A stretch of 43,387 nt of DNA from the NCBI GenBank assembly GCA_021784785.1, contig JAJYHJ010000081.1, forward strand, positions 1 to 43,387. Reading direction: 5' to 3'. Every line of letters begins with the position of its first letter. Positions within the stretch are counted from its first letter, which is position 1. Under the pieces are notes generated by a model. The model was given only the letters and a program-made list of their open reading frames with translations. It had not been told where the DNA came from and searched no databases. This document shows, piece after piece, positions 6,408-14,870 of this stretch. The position numbers were made by a program, and so were the translations under genes. The DNA comes from Actinomycetes bacterium. GTDB lineage: Bacteria > Actinomycetota > Acidimicrobiia > Acidimicrobiales > Acidimicrobiaceae.

Positions 6408-9335
6408 TTGACTAAGGAGTCTGAGATACTTGACATCTATCCTTATAGAGCCCAAAGAAACGACAGAGTTCTCGTGGTATCAAATCTTAGGCTCACTTCG
6501 TCAGAGCAACAAAGTGCAATTAAGTCTGCCGCATTAAGTACTTTTCTTCAAGAACTTGACACCTGGCGAGAACTTGACATGCTCGTATTCGCCGGGAATC
6601 TTTTTGACCTCAGCTCTACAAGTGACATAGATCTGGAGCGGACGATTGAGGACCATGCTGAACTCTTTAAGCGCCTTTACAATCAAAACACAAAGTACGG
6701 CACAACTTTACTCCTTCTTCCCGGAACCTTAGATTCTCAGTTCGCAAGTCGTCCAGAATTACAAAACCTTCTAAGAAGCTATGCACCCATAACGATCTCA
6801 AGAGCTCTCCGATTATCACTCGGCCAAGGTGACTACTCAAAAGACGTAATCGTCACATCTGACCTCGTTCCAAGTGATGCGATAGACGCAAGAGTTCAGT
6901 TCGAAAATGCTAGCCTACTTCGGCAGCTTACAAAGCGTATAGGAACAGAGTACCGGCTTCTAAGCGGAGCCGAGAAACTCGAGGATCCAAGCGATATTTC
7001 TGCGTTTGTCGTCTCACGCCTCGTATACCAACGCGGGGTACGATACTTACCCTTGGTCATAGCTCCGATTATTTTGGCGCTAGCACTAAAGATTCCGTTC
7101 GTGTTGACGCTCCCGTTGCTCTCGCATCTACAAGCACATCATGTTCAGATCAACAACCAGCTGGTCACAGTTGGAGCGAATACCGTAATAGACGCTCTCA
7201 TCATATCCGGACTTTATCTAATATTCGCAAAACGCATGTTCAGGTCACTCGAACGAGCAACGACGGCAGTACTATCACGCAACAACAAGTCCACCCATGA
7301 AGACACGTCCACCCTCGTCGATCTCGGATATCTAGGAGCGATCGAGTCAAGTGGTCTTTCGCCATCACTACTAAACGTAAGCGACGAACTCTTTATTGCA
7401 AGTCCTGGGGCTGTAACTTCAACTCTGCGACGTTTTCACATGCGCTTTGGACTTCCAGACACCTTTCTGGAAGTTCCAGTATGTTCTTGGATCGAGTTAA
7501 CGGCAGGATCCAACGTGCACGTGAAGTTACTTCGAACACCAGTTGAGTCTGAGATAAAGTGGCTCTGGAAAGTACTGTTAAAGCCTACCCACAAAATGCT
7601 CACAGCAACAGAGGTCCTTGCAAACTTTCCAAATGGGAAGGACTATCCCCAGGTTGGTAGTGAAACGCTAAAGGAGTCGTTCAGAGCCCGACGAGTCGCT
7701 TACTTATCACTCATGATCATTGGTTTTTTAGAGTTGCTTTCAGCCTTCACGCCCCCTCTTCGCGCAAGAATTCATATTCTATTGGAACTTTTTCCGAGCA
7801 TGATAACGGGATATGCTAACTCAATAACCGTAATCTTGGGGGTAGGAACCCTCGCATTAGCTAATGGTGTTAGAAGGGGTTCGCGACGAGCTTGGGTACT
7901 CACGCTCGTTAGCGTCCTAGCCGGTGTCGTATCAAACTTGATCAAAGGTGGGGACATCGAGGAGTCTTTATTGCTGGTATTAGCTGATGTATATCTGCTA
8001 GCCAACAGACGCGCATTTCAAGCCGCACCCAATCAAGAGCCAGGGCGGATTATCCGCGCAAGTACTTTGCTAGCTATAGTATCTCTTGCGGGAACTCTAG
8101 CGATAGAAGGGTTCTACCTGCTGGCGAAGAGACATCTGCTACCCCTTCGAACGGCGGTATTCGCAACGCTTGAACGTATGGTCGGAATCTCGTCAATCCA
8201 CCTAGATCCGGATCTAAGTAGGATCGTTACTCCAGCACTCGCTATCGCGGGGGTAACAACCTTAGGTGTCATCGCCTTTACAGTCTTCAATCCCATAGTG
8301 TCTACTATTGCTCACGAAATCTTTGATCCGAGTGCGAGAAACGATCCTTTCCAGATTGTTAAGCTCTATGGAATAGGAACTCTCGACTACTTCGCACTCC
8401 GAGATGACAAGACACACTTCGTATCTAAGTCGACCTTAATCGCATACGCTATCTTCAGCTCAACTTGCGTCATCTCGCCAGATCCAGTAGGACCAAAAGG
8501 AGTCAGAGAGATAGTACTCGAAGAGTTCATCAAGGAGATGAAAGGGAGGGGACTCTCCATAGCCGTGTTAGGTGCCTCTGAAGAGTGGATCGAAACCTAT
8601 CAAAAGCTCGGCTTGCACCCTTATTATATCGGCGACGAGGCTATAGTCCAAGTTGGGAAGATGTCCTTAGAAGGCAAGGCTAATAAGTCCCTTCGCCAGG
8701 CAGTAAACAGAATGAAAAAGTATGGGTACACCGTCGATGTACTAAAAGCTACTGATATTGGAGAACAAGATCGAAACGCGATTGCCAAAGTCCTGAGTGA
8801 GTCAAGAAAAGGACGAGTCGAGAGAGGTTTTTCAATGACTCTAGGTCGAATTTTTGATGAACGCGATAAAGACCTGCTATTGAGCATCTGCCGCTCACAA
8901 GATAACGAGATCGTTGGCTTTTGTCAATGGGTTCCCACAAATTTTCAGTCTGGCTATTCGTTAGATCTCATGAGACGAGAGATCGGAGATCATCCAAATG
9001 GGATGATGGATCTTCTCATCGTTGAGACGCTTTCACAACTGGTTGAAACGCCAGTTCAGTATCTAAGTCTCAACTTCGCAGCTCTTCGAGCCACTCTCGC
9101 AGGTGAACGCGGTGACGGTATCTCTCAGAAAGTCGAGCGCTGGGCTCTCGGCAAGCTTTCAGACTCGATGCAGATCGAGTCACTTTGGAGATTCAATTCA
9201 AAGTTCAACCCGACATGGACGGCTCGATACCTCGTCTACGACAATCTCGAGGACCTTCCTAACGTTGCATTTGCCGTTGCTAAAGCAGAGTCACTGTGGG
9301 ATATTCCAATCCTCGGTCGCTTGCTAACGCACTAA
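6408..9335 (+). CDS. Degenerate metallophosphoesterase fused to an MprF/LysX-type aminoacyl-phospholipid synthase
   Basis: A 975-aa membrane protein; TTG start after GAGGAAAAG. Residues about 20-180 follow a calcineurin-like phosphoesterase, but the metal motifs are gone: SNLRL replaces SDLHL, AGNLFD replaces GD-x-x-D, PGTLD replaces GNHD, and no GHTH is present. Two membrane helices (about 210-275) interrupt this domain; its tail seems to resume at about 295-410. Six or so more helices span about 425-640, then a DUF2156 acyltransferase-like domain runs about 650-960 (SMTLGRIFDERDKDLL, YSLDLMRREIGDHPNGMMDL, YLSLNFAALRATLAG, RFNSKFNPTWTARYLVYDN). MprF and LysX domains of this type move an amino acid from aminoacyl-tRNA to phosphatidylglycerol. 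The amino acid used is unknown. Confidence 0.83.
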   Translation: MTKESEILDIYPYRAQRNDRVLVVSNLRLTSSEQQSAIKSAALSTFLQELDTWRELDMLVFAGNLFDLSSTSDIDLERTIEDHAELFKRLYNQNTKYGTTLLLLPGTLDSQFASRPELQNLLRSYAPITISRALRLSLGQGDYSKDVIVTSDLVPSDAIDARVQFENASLLRQLTKRIGTEYRLLSGAEKLEDPSDISAFVVSRLVYQRGVRYLPLVIAPIILALALKIPFVLTLPLLSHLQAHHVQINNQLVTVGANTVIDALIISGLYLIFAKRMFRSLERATTAVLSRNNKSTHEDTSTLVDLGYLGAIESSGLSPSLLNVSDELFIASPGAVTSTLRRFHMRFGLPDTFLEVPVCSWIELTAGSNVHVKLLRTPVESEIKWLWKVLLKPTHKMLTATEVLANFPNGKDYPQVGSETLKESFRARRVAYLSLMIIGFLELLSAFTPPLRARIHILLELFPSMITGYANSITVILGVGTLALANGVRRGSRRAWVLTLVSVLAGVVSNLIKGGDIEESLLLVLADVYLLANRRAFQAAPNQEPGRIIRASTLLAIVSLAGTLAIEGFYLLAKRHLLPLRTAVFATLERMVGISSIHLDPDLSRIVTPALAIAGVTTLGVIAFTVFNPIVSTIAHEIFDPSARNDPFQIVKLYGIGTLDYFALRDDKTHFVSKSTLIAYAIFSSTCVISPDPVGPKGVREIVLEEFIKEMKGRGLSIAVLGASEEWIETYQKLGLHPYYIGDEAIVQVGKMSLEGKANKSLRQAVNRMKKYGYTVDVLKATDIGEQDRNAIAKVLSESRKGRVERGFSMTLGRIFDERDKDLLLSICRSQDNEIVGFCQWVPTNFQSGYSLDLMRREIGDHPNGMMDLLIVETLSQLVETPVQYLSLNFAALRATLAGERGDGISQKVERWALGKLSDSMQIESLWRFNSKFNPTWTARYLVYDNLEDLPNVAFAVAKAESLWDIPILGRLLTH

Positions 9336-9435
9336 TCAAACGTCCAGTCGTCCTTGTGATCTTTAGAACTGACTCACATAGCGGCTTCGACCGATCACCA
9401 TCGAAAGATGCTACACAAAGTCAAGTGACACCTAG

Positions 9436-9441
9436 TAGTTT
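9436..9441 (+). promoter_or_regulatory. -10 box TAGTTT placed for a leaderless ridA transcript
   Basis: TAGTTT ends exactly 7 nt before ATG 9449, with no Shine-Dalgarno in between. It argues for transcription beginning on the start codon and sets the start of the RidA-family gene. Confidence 0.5.
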
Positions 9442-9448
9442 GAATGCC

Positions 9449-9919
9449 ATGACCTACGATCCCTACAAAGTACTAGAGTCTCTGAACATCGAGCTCCCTC
9501 AGCCCGCTACTCCGAAAGGTTCCTATATGCCAATGGTTATTCATGATGCCATGGCCTATCTATCAGGCGCCCTTCCAACGGACCAAAATGGAGAACTTCT
9601 CGCTCCCGGCGTCGTTGGCATTAACGTATCTTTAGAAGAAGCGGCGGCGGCGGCGAGGCTGTGTGCTCTGAATCTCATGGCACGACTACAAGCAGATCTC
9701 GGATCACTTGCAAAGGTTCGTCGTTGGATAAAGATAACTGGATTTGTAGCTAGTGCACCTAGCTTCACCGGCCAGCCCCAAGTCATCAACGGTGCCTCTG
9801 ACTTTCTAGTTGAGGTATTTGGTGATCTCGGTAAGCATGCACGTTCAGCCGTCGGTGTAGCTGCCTTGCCCCTTGGAAGTAGCGTCGAAATCGAGGCTAT
9901 TGTGGAGATCTGGCCCTGA
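9449..9919 (+). CDS. RidA (YjgF/YER057c/UK114) family protein
   Basis: A 156-aa protein from ATG 9449 (MTYDPYKVLESLNIELPQPA). The longer frame to 9296 overlaps the preceding gene and its extra N-terminus looks non-coding. Motifs AYLSGALPTDQNGELL, AAAAARLCALNLMARLQADL, RWIKITGFVASAPSF, QPQVINGASDFLVEVFGDLG, KHARSAVGVAALPLG and VEIEAIVEI match the longer (about 150 aa) Rid subgroup. The arginine of HARSAVG corresponds to the residue that holds the substrate carboxylate in imine-deaminating Rid proteins. Whether this subgroup member is a deaminase is not known. Monocistronic. Confidence 0.92.
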   Translation: MTYDPYKVLESLNIELPQPATPKGSYMPMVIHDAMAYLSGALPTDQNGELLAPGVVGINVSLEEAAAAARLCALNLMARLQADLGSLAKVRRWIKITGFVASAPSFTGQPQVINGASDFLVEVFGDLGKHARSAVGVAALPLGSSVEIEAIVEIWP

Positions 9920-10667
9920 AGTCTCGTCTCGAATGGACCGCACATATGTTTTCATTTAAAACCAAGATGGCTGAATCACCCATTGGAACATTAAATGATC
10001 TTCAAGCGAACGGATGGCTCAAACATCACCAAAGTCCCTTGCTAGACAGCGAATTAATCGACTAACAAATGCGATATTTATATTGAGTAGTCAACATCAT
10101 CAGAAGACCAATCTGAAAACATCGTCCAGCACAAGTTTGTAACACTAATGCCTGGATTAGAGGCAGACTCTGGATTTGAATCAGAAATCAGTGACCGAGA
10201 GGCTCTCAGTCAACCGAACGCTCATTTGTTTGCATCTCGTCAACCATGATACGACGTGGGTAAGAAGAAAAGCTCCTCAAAAGCTCAGAGAGTCTGTCGT
10301 CGTACACTAGCCTTAGCACCGCAAATTCATTACAATGCTCGACTGAGCCTAAAAACTACACAATAGAACCATTCGCCCGAGACGCTTTCACAACATTGCG
10401 ATCACAACTGTTTAAATAGCTTGACGCGCTTGCTCGTTCTTTATAGACATAACAGCAGAAACTCTAACGTTCGCTTACCTCTTGCCATAGACACAAGCTC
10501 CGTCGGGTACGACGAGAACTCATCCAATACGCGTACTTACTGCCATCGCATCAACATTTCCATGAGTAGGTAACGATTAACCCACCCCCATTGACCTTCG
10601 CTAAATACAAATCGCCTCGGCAAATTTCAAACGACTCCATCCCAGCCCATATCTAATGTCTAAAGAT
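9920..10667. other. 748-bp gap with no recognisable gene
   Basis: Lies between ridA and the convergent EamA transporter gene. All six frames are closed by stops every few dozen codons. The longest semi-open stretch (plus strand, about 10149-10572) is broken by TGA and TAG, and its translation resembles nothing I know. No strong inverted repeat, tRNA or repeat family was seen. Decayed coding DNA is possible but unproven. Confidence 0.6.
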
Positions 10668-11615
10668 CTATTCATACCTTAGGTGCCGCAGTAGTCGCGC
10701 AACGTAGGTCTTTGGTACCACGCCAACTGTGATTCCAACGATTACTCCAGCCGTTCCAAGCATTTCCGCTCCGGAAACGACTCTTCCACCCAACAAGGCT
10801 TGGGCGATCAAAGATCCTATAGGAATAAAACCCACAAAGAGTCCGGCAAGTTGCACAGGAATAACTGAAATACCTTTGTACCAAAACATAAATGCTACAG
10901 CTGAAACAAACACGCCAAGGTAAACGATTGCAGCACCAATTCGAGGCGTCAAAGACATCGACGCAATCGGAGCTAACACAATCTGCGTAAGAACCAGCGC
11001 AATAGCAGCGAAAGCATTTGTAACAAAAGCCAGAAGACTTGCACCTGTCTTTGGAACAAGCGGAGCGGATAGCACTGAATACAATGAATCACACGCAAGT
11101 GCAAGTAGCGACCATAAGAGGCCGTCCACATGAACTTCGCCAACGCCTTGGACCACAGCCGTGGATGAAGCCACAACGACAGCTCCTATAAGTACCTGCC
11201 TAGAAGGTAACTTTCGATTAGAAGCTTCGGATACAACTGCAATGAGGATCGGTGCACAGCCAATCACAACACCGACGGCAGTCGGAGAGCTCGATCGCAC
11301 CGCTTCGACCATTCCAATCGAAAACCCGTAGAGTCCAGTGGCACTCAACAGTCCTATACGTAGCCAATCCCTAATCGACACAGCGGACAGACCTTTAAGT
11401 TCCTTGCGAGCTACAACGAGCAAAATAAGAGCACCGATACCATAGCGCAGCCCTTGGCCGAAATATACGGGAAAGTGGCGCAAATAATAAGACGCTTCAA
11501 CGCCTGTTCCAACTAAAAACGGCGCCAGTACAAGGTAGACATAACCAACATTTAAAATATTTTGTTTAGTTGAACCTTCGTTGTCGGTGCCACCTGGACT
11601 CATCTCAAAACTCAC
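10668..11615 (-). CDS. EamA/DMT-superfamily transporter
   Basis: A 315-aa protein with about ten hydrophobic helices in two EamA repeats (about residues 25-155 and 165-300). GLYGFSIGMVEAVRSSSPTA in the first repeat and AFMFWYKGISVIPVQLAGLF in the second are typical. Members export or import amino acids, purines and other metabolites; the substrate cannot be inferred. Two starts are possible: GTG 11615, or ATG four codons later (MSPGGTDN) about 8 nt after AGGTGAG. It lies downstream of nuoN on the same strand, 76 nt away, but is not a complex I gene. Confidence 0.88.
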   Translation of the reverse strand: MSFEMSPGGTDNEGSTKQNILNVGYVYLVLAPFLVGTGVEASYYLRHFPVYFGQGLRYGIGALILLVVARKELKGLSAVSIRDWLRIGLLSATGLYGFSIGMVEAVRSSSPTAVGVVIGCAPILIAVVSEASNRKLPSRQVLIGAVVVASSTAVVQGVGEVHVDGLLWSLLALACDSLYSVLSAPLVPKTGASLLAFVTNAFAAIALVLTQIVLAPIASMSLTPRIGAAIVYLGVFVSAVAFMFWYKGISVIPVQLAGLFVGFIPIGSLIAQALLGGRVVSGAEMLGTAGVIVGITVGVVPKTYVARLLRHLRYE

Positions 11616-11691
11616 CTAGCAGTCCGTCTCACATTTGAATTCACTAAACCTCAGCACAGTGCTTCGATCAAGCCGTTGAGACGACGACGCA

Positions 11692-13296
11692 CTACCTAAG
11701 CAGAGTAGCCCGCGCGGCGAAGTGCACCAATGGGTTAGCGTCTAGGGCCAGGCCGATCGTCATCGCCAAGGTAAGAAACACAGCAACCCCTGCAGCAATA
11801 GGAATCCCGGAGTCTACTTTAGCTTGCGTATCGTCTTCTATCTCTAACTCCACCATTACAGCACCAAGAGATACGTCTGGGATAAGTTCACTTTGCGTTG
11901 TTTCTACATCGCCTCCGGCGTCACTTGTAGCACTATACATTGATAGCGTAATACGTAGGTATAACACCGCTGCTATCACGACAGATAGCATGGCGACGAT
12001 ACCAAGGGCATAGTGGTGGGCCTCAATGACTGCAGAAAGGACAGAGAACTTTGCAAGGAAGCCAATGGTAAATGGGGCGCCGGCTTGAGCAAGAAGAAGA
12101 ACTGCAAGCGAAAGAGCTACTTTGGGATATCGCTTACTCAACCCTCTGAGATCTTCGAGAGATACGCTCATCTCCGTTCTACCTTCCAGGTCGGCAATCA
12201 TCGAGATCACAGCAAATGTTCCTGAAGACATAATAGTGTAAGCAAAAAGGTAGTAGAGCGAGTCGCCCAATGACGTTACGGTAGCCACGTAAAGGCCTAA
12301 TAATATGAATCCGGCGTGGTTTATAGAAGAGTAAGCCAACATACGCTTAACATCTTTTTGTACGACAGCCAATACCGCTCCCGCCAACAGTGTCAAAATC
12401 GAAATAACCAAGAGGATCGGCTGCCAGTCCGCGCGAAGGGTACCGAAAGCAACATAGAACACTCGTAAAAGCGCCGCGAATCCCGCGGCTTTTACGACTC
12501 CGGACATATAACCAGTTACCGTTGTAGGCGCTCCTTGATAGACATCAGGCGTCCAAAACTGAAATGGAACTAATGCAACCTTGAAGCCCAGTCCAGCCAG
12601 AATTAAGACCATACCAGCAAGCAGAACTCCGCTCGAAGTCAGCGTATTCTTCGACAGAAATAGCGCTATCTTGGCCAGATTCGTAGATCCCGTAGCACCG
12701 TAGGTGAGGGCAAGTCCATAAAGAAACAGTGCAGAGGCAAACCCTCCCAAGATAAAGTACTTAAAAGCACTCTCTTTGGCCAATTTTCTTGAGGTTGTGA
12801 ATGCAACCATTACGTAAAGCGAGATCGAAAGGATCTCTAAACCGATAAAAAGTACTAGGAGATCATAGGCTGACTCCATCAGCATCGCCCCCGACGCCGA
12901 CAGTAACGCTAGAGCCACAAATTCGGGACCCCTAGATCCCACCTTATAAATATATGCTTCCGCCACTAAGAGCGTAACAATCAAGCCAATCGAAGTCAAA
13001 ATCATGAAGAACGTTGAGAAGCCATCGACCGCCAACGAGCCACCTATAACTGACTTTGCGCCGTGAGTACTTACATCTTGACTGAGATGGTAACTCCAAA
13101 TACCACTCGCTAGTGCTGCACCAACACCCAAAGCGGTGTAACCGTAGGTTGCTTCCCTCCGTCCAATCAGGGCAACTGCAAGCATCACAGTTACGGCAAC
13201 TCCAATTAGAATCGCTTCAGGGAAAATGGCCGCATACGAGATCTGCGGAAACTTAATCGGCGTTCCGCTGAGAATAGTCGCAAACAGATACCTCAT
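11692..13296 (-). CDS. nuoN: NADH-quinone oxidoreductase subunit N
   Basis: A 534-aa membrane subunit of the complex I proton pump, one of three antiporter-like subunits. It has the usual 14 helices (about) and the conserved segments KYFILGGFASALFLYGLALT, GFKVALVPFQFWTPDVYQGA and QKDVKRMLAYSSINHAGFIL. The lysine in TM7-TM8 (GLGFKVALVPFQFW) and the TM5 glutamate region are kept. A hydrophilic insert lies near residues 455-490 before the last helix. It overlaps nuoM by 4 nt and is the last gene of the operon. Confidence 0.97.
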   Translation of the reverse strand: MRYLFATILSGTPIKFPQISYAAIFPEAILIGVAVTVMLAVALIGRREATYGYTALGVGAALASGIWSYHLSQDVSTHGAKSVIGGSLAVDGFSTFFMILTSIGLIVTLLVAEAYIYKVGSRGPEFVALALLSASGAMLMESAYDLLVLFIGLEILSISLYVMVAFTTSRKLAKESAFKYFILGGFASALFLYGLALTYGATGSTNLAKIALFLSKNTLTSSGVLLAGMVLILAGLGFKVALVPFQFWTPDVYQGAPTTVTGYMSGVVKAAGFAALLRVFYVAFGTLRADWQPILLVISILTLLAGAVLAVVQKDVKRMLAYSSINHAGFILLGLYVATVTSLGDSLYYLFAYTIMSSGTFAVISMIADLEGRTEMSVSLEDLRGLSKRYPKVALSLAVLLLAQAGAPFTIGFLAKFSVLSAVIEAHHYALGIVAMLSVVIAAVLYLRITLSMYSATSDAGGDVETTQSELIPDVSLGAVMVELEIEDDTQAKVDSGIPIAAGVAVFLTLAMTIGLALDANPLVHFAARATLLR

Positions 13297-14807
13297 CGTC
13301 CTGCCACCTTTCCTAACGACGAATGATAGGCCACGCTTTGAGTTGTGGCATCTGACAGAACTTTGTGGACGGATGGATCTATTCGACTAAGGAGAAGGTT
13401 GGGAAAGATCCCCACACCAACTATCAATATAACGAGCGGCACGAGGGTTGCGACCTCACGAACTGAGAGATCCCTAAAGCTGCGTTGCTCCGGATCTCTC
13501 CTATGAAAGACTTTTTGGTACGCCCAAAGCATGTATACAGCAGAAAACACAACTCCGCTCACTCCTACAACCGCCCACCACCTGTGAGAGATGAATGTTC
13601 CTAGAAGTATCATGAACTCTCCAACAAATCCATTCAAACCTGGTAGACCTATGGACGCAAGCATTACCAAAGTAAAAATGCCAGCCATAACCGGAGCCTT
13701 ACTTTGAATCCCCGCAAGCTTAGATGTGTCAAGAGTTTTTCTTCGAGCGTAGATCATCCCTAGAAGAAGAAACAGGGCCGCTGTGTAGATGCCATGATTA
13801 AACATCTGGAGTACTGCACCCGCAAGGCCAATCTGTGTAAATGCAAACAATCCTAAAACAATAAATCCCATGTGAGAGAGGGAGGAGTACGCTACTAGGC
13901 GAGAAAGATGACTCTCACCTGCTGCTGTGATAGCACCATAGACAATTCCAACCACCGCGAGCGTCAATATTAACCAACCAAGTGATCTCGAGGCTTGGGG
14001 GAAGAGCTGAAAGTCAAAGCGAATGATTCCATAGGTTCCCAACTTTGCCATAATGCCCCCTAGAACGATCGCCGTTGAAATCGGCGACTGCGAGTAGGCG
14101 TCAGGGGACCAAGTGTGAAAAGGAAAAACCGGTGCTTTAATCAGAAATGCGATACTAAATGCAAGGAAAAGCAGTCTTCCTGCTGTCGAAGACATCTGCG
14201 TATGGGCTAATGCAACGATAGAAAATGTGACCTGTCCTGTTCCACCGTCATGGATAAAGACAAGTGCCAAGATCCCTATAAGTAAGAATGCGGACCCTAA
14301 AAACGTATAGACAAAGAACTTAACTGCTGCCCGACCACCAAGAGCAAACCCCCAATTAGACATGAGGAAATAAGTCGGGATAAGAGTCAACTCAAACATT
14401 AAAAAGAAGTCGAATAGATCAAGTACTAAAAAGCTGCCAACACAGGCCGCCTCCAGGATTAGCATCCATGCAATAAAGGTCTTAGGATCTTTCGTCTCCT
14501 TCGAACCAAAGATCGCTATCGGAAACAAAATAGCACTCAGGATAACAAGAAATAATGATATACCATCCACACCCAACGACCAGGTGATACCAAATTCCGG
14601 TATCCAGTGGTACCTCGAAATCATCTGGTAGCCACCCACTCCGGTTTTAAACTGCACGAGCATAGCGGCCGCCACGATGAACTCCACAGATGAGACCAAG
14701 ACTCCCAACCCCTTGTAGTATCGTTTAGGAAACTCACTGGGGAAAAAGAATACTAATACGCCTGCGACTGCGGGCAGAAACACCAGGATCTCTAGATACG
14801 GAAACAC
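13293..14807 (-). CDS. nuoM: NADH-quinone oxidoreductase subunit M
   Basis: A 504-aa antiporter-like subunit of complex I. Key segments are LILEAACVGSFLVLDLFDFF and MFELTLIPTYFLM (the TM5 Glu), FLIKAPVFPFHTWSPDAYSQ (the TM7 Lys), SRLVAYSSLSHMGFIVLGL (TM11) and GFVGEFMILLG. Start GTG 14807 follows GGAGGACTTTAG, a good Shine-Dalgarno. It lies 63 nt after nuoL and overlaps nuoN by 4 nt. Confidence 0.97.
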   Translation of the reverse strand: MFPYLEILVFLPAVAGVLVFFFPSEFPKRYYKGLGVLVSSVEFIVAAAMLVQFKTGVGGYQMISRYHWIPEFGITWSLGVDGISLFLVILSAILFPIAIFGSKETKDPKTFIAWMLILEAACVGSFLVLDLFDFFLMFELTLIPTYFLMSNWGFALGGRAAVKFFVYTFLGSAFLLIGILALVFIHDGGTGQVTFSIVALAHTQMSSTAGRLLFLAFSIAFLIKAPVFPFHTWSPDAYSQSPISTAIVLGGIMAKLGTYGIIRFDFQLFPQASRSLGWLILTLAVVGIVYGAITAAGESHLSRLVAYSSLSHMGFIVLGLFAFTQIGLAGAVLQMFNHGIYTAALFLLLGMIYARRKTLDTSKLAGIQSKAPVMAGIFTLVMLASIGLPGLNGFVGEFMILLGTFISHRWWAVVGVSGVVFSAVYMLWAYQKVFHRRDPEQRSFRDLSVREVATLVPLVILIVGVGIFPNLLLSRIDPSVHKVLSDATTQSVAYHSSLGKVAGR

Positions 14808-14870
14808 CTAAAGTCCTCCTAATCTACTTTGACAACGACTAACAATATAGATTTCCACTCTGCTAGCTTC

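Noticed and set aside
7772-8940. Several minus-strand frames of 60-87 codons opposite the MprF-like gene
   Set aside because: They are mirror frames of a well-supported 975-codon gene and have no recognisable motifs.
9296-9448. A longer N-terminus for the RidA-family protein
   Set aside because: It would overlap the end of the MprF-like gene; the extra residues do not resemble the family, and the leaderless -10 box fits ATG 9449.
10149-10572. A semi-open plus-strand frame in the gap after ridA
   Set aside because: It is broken by TGA and TAG and its translation shows no family resemblance; not enough to call a pseudogene.
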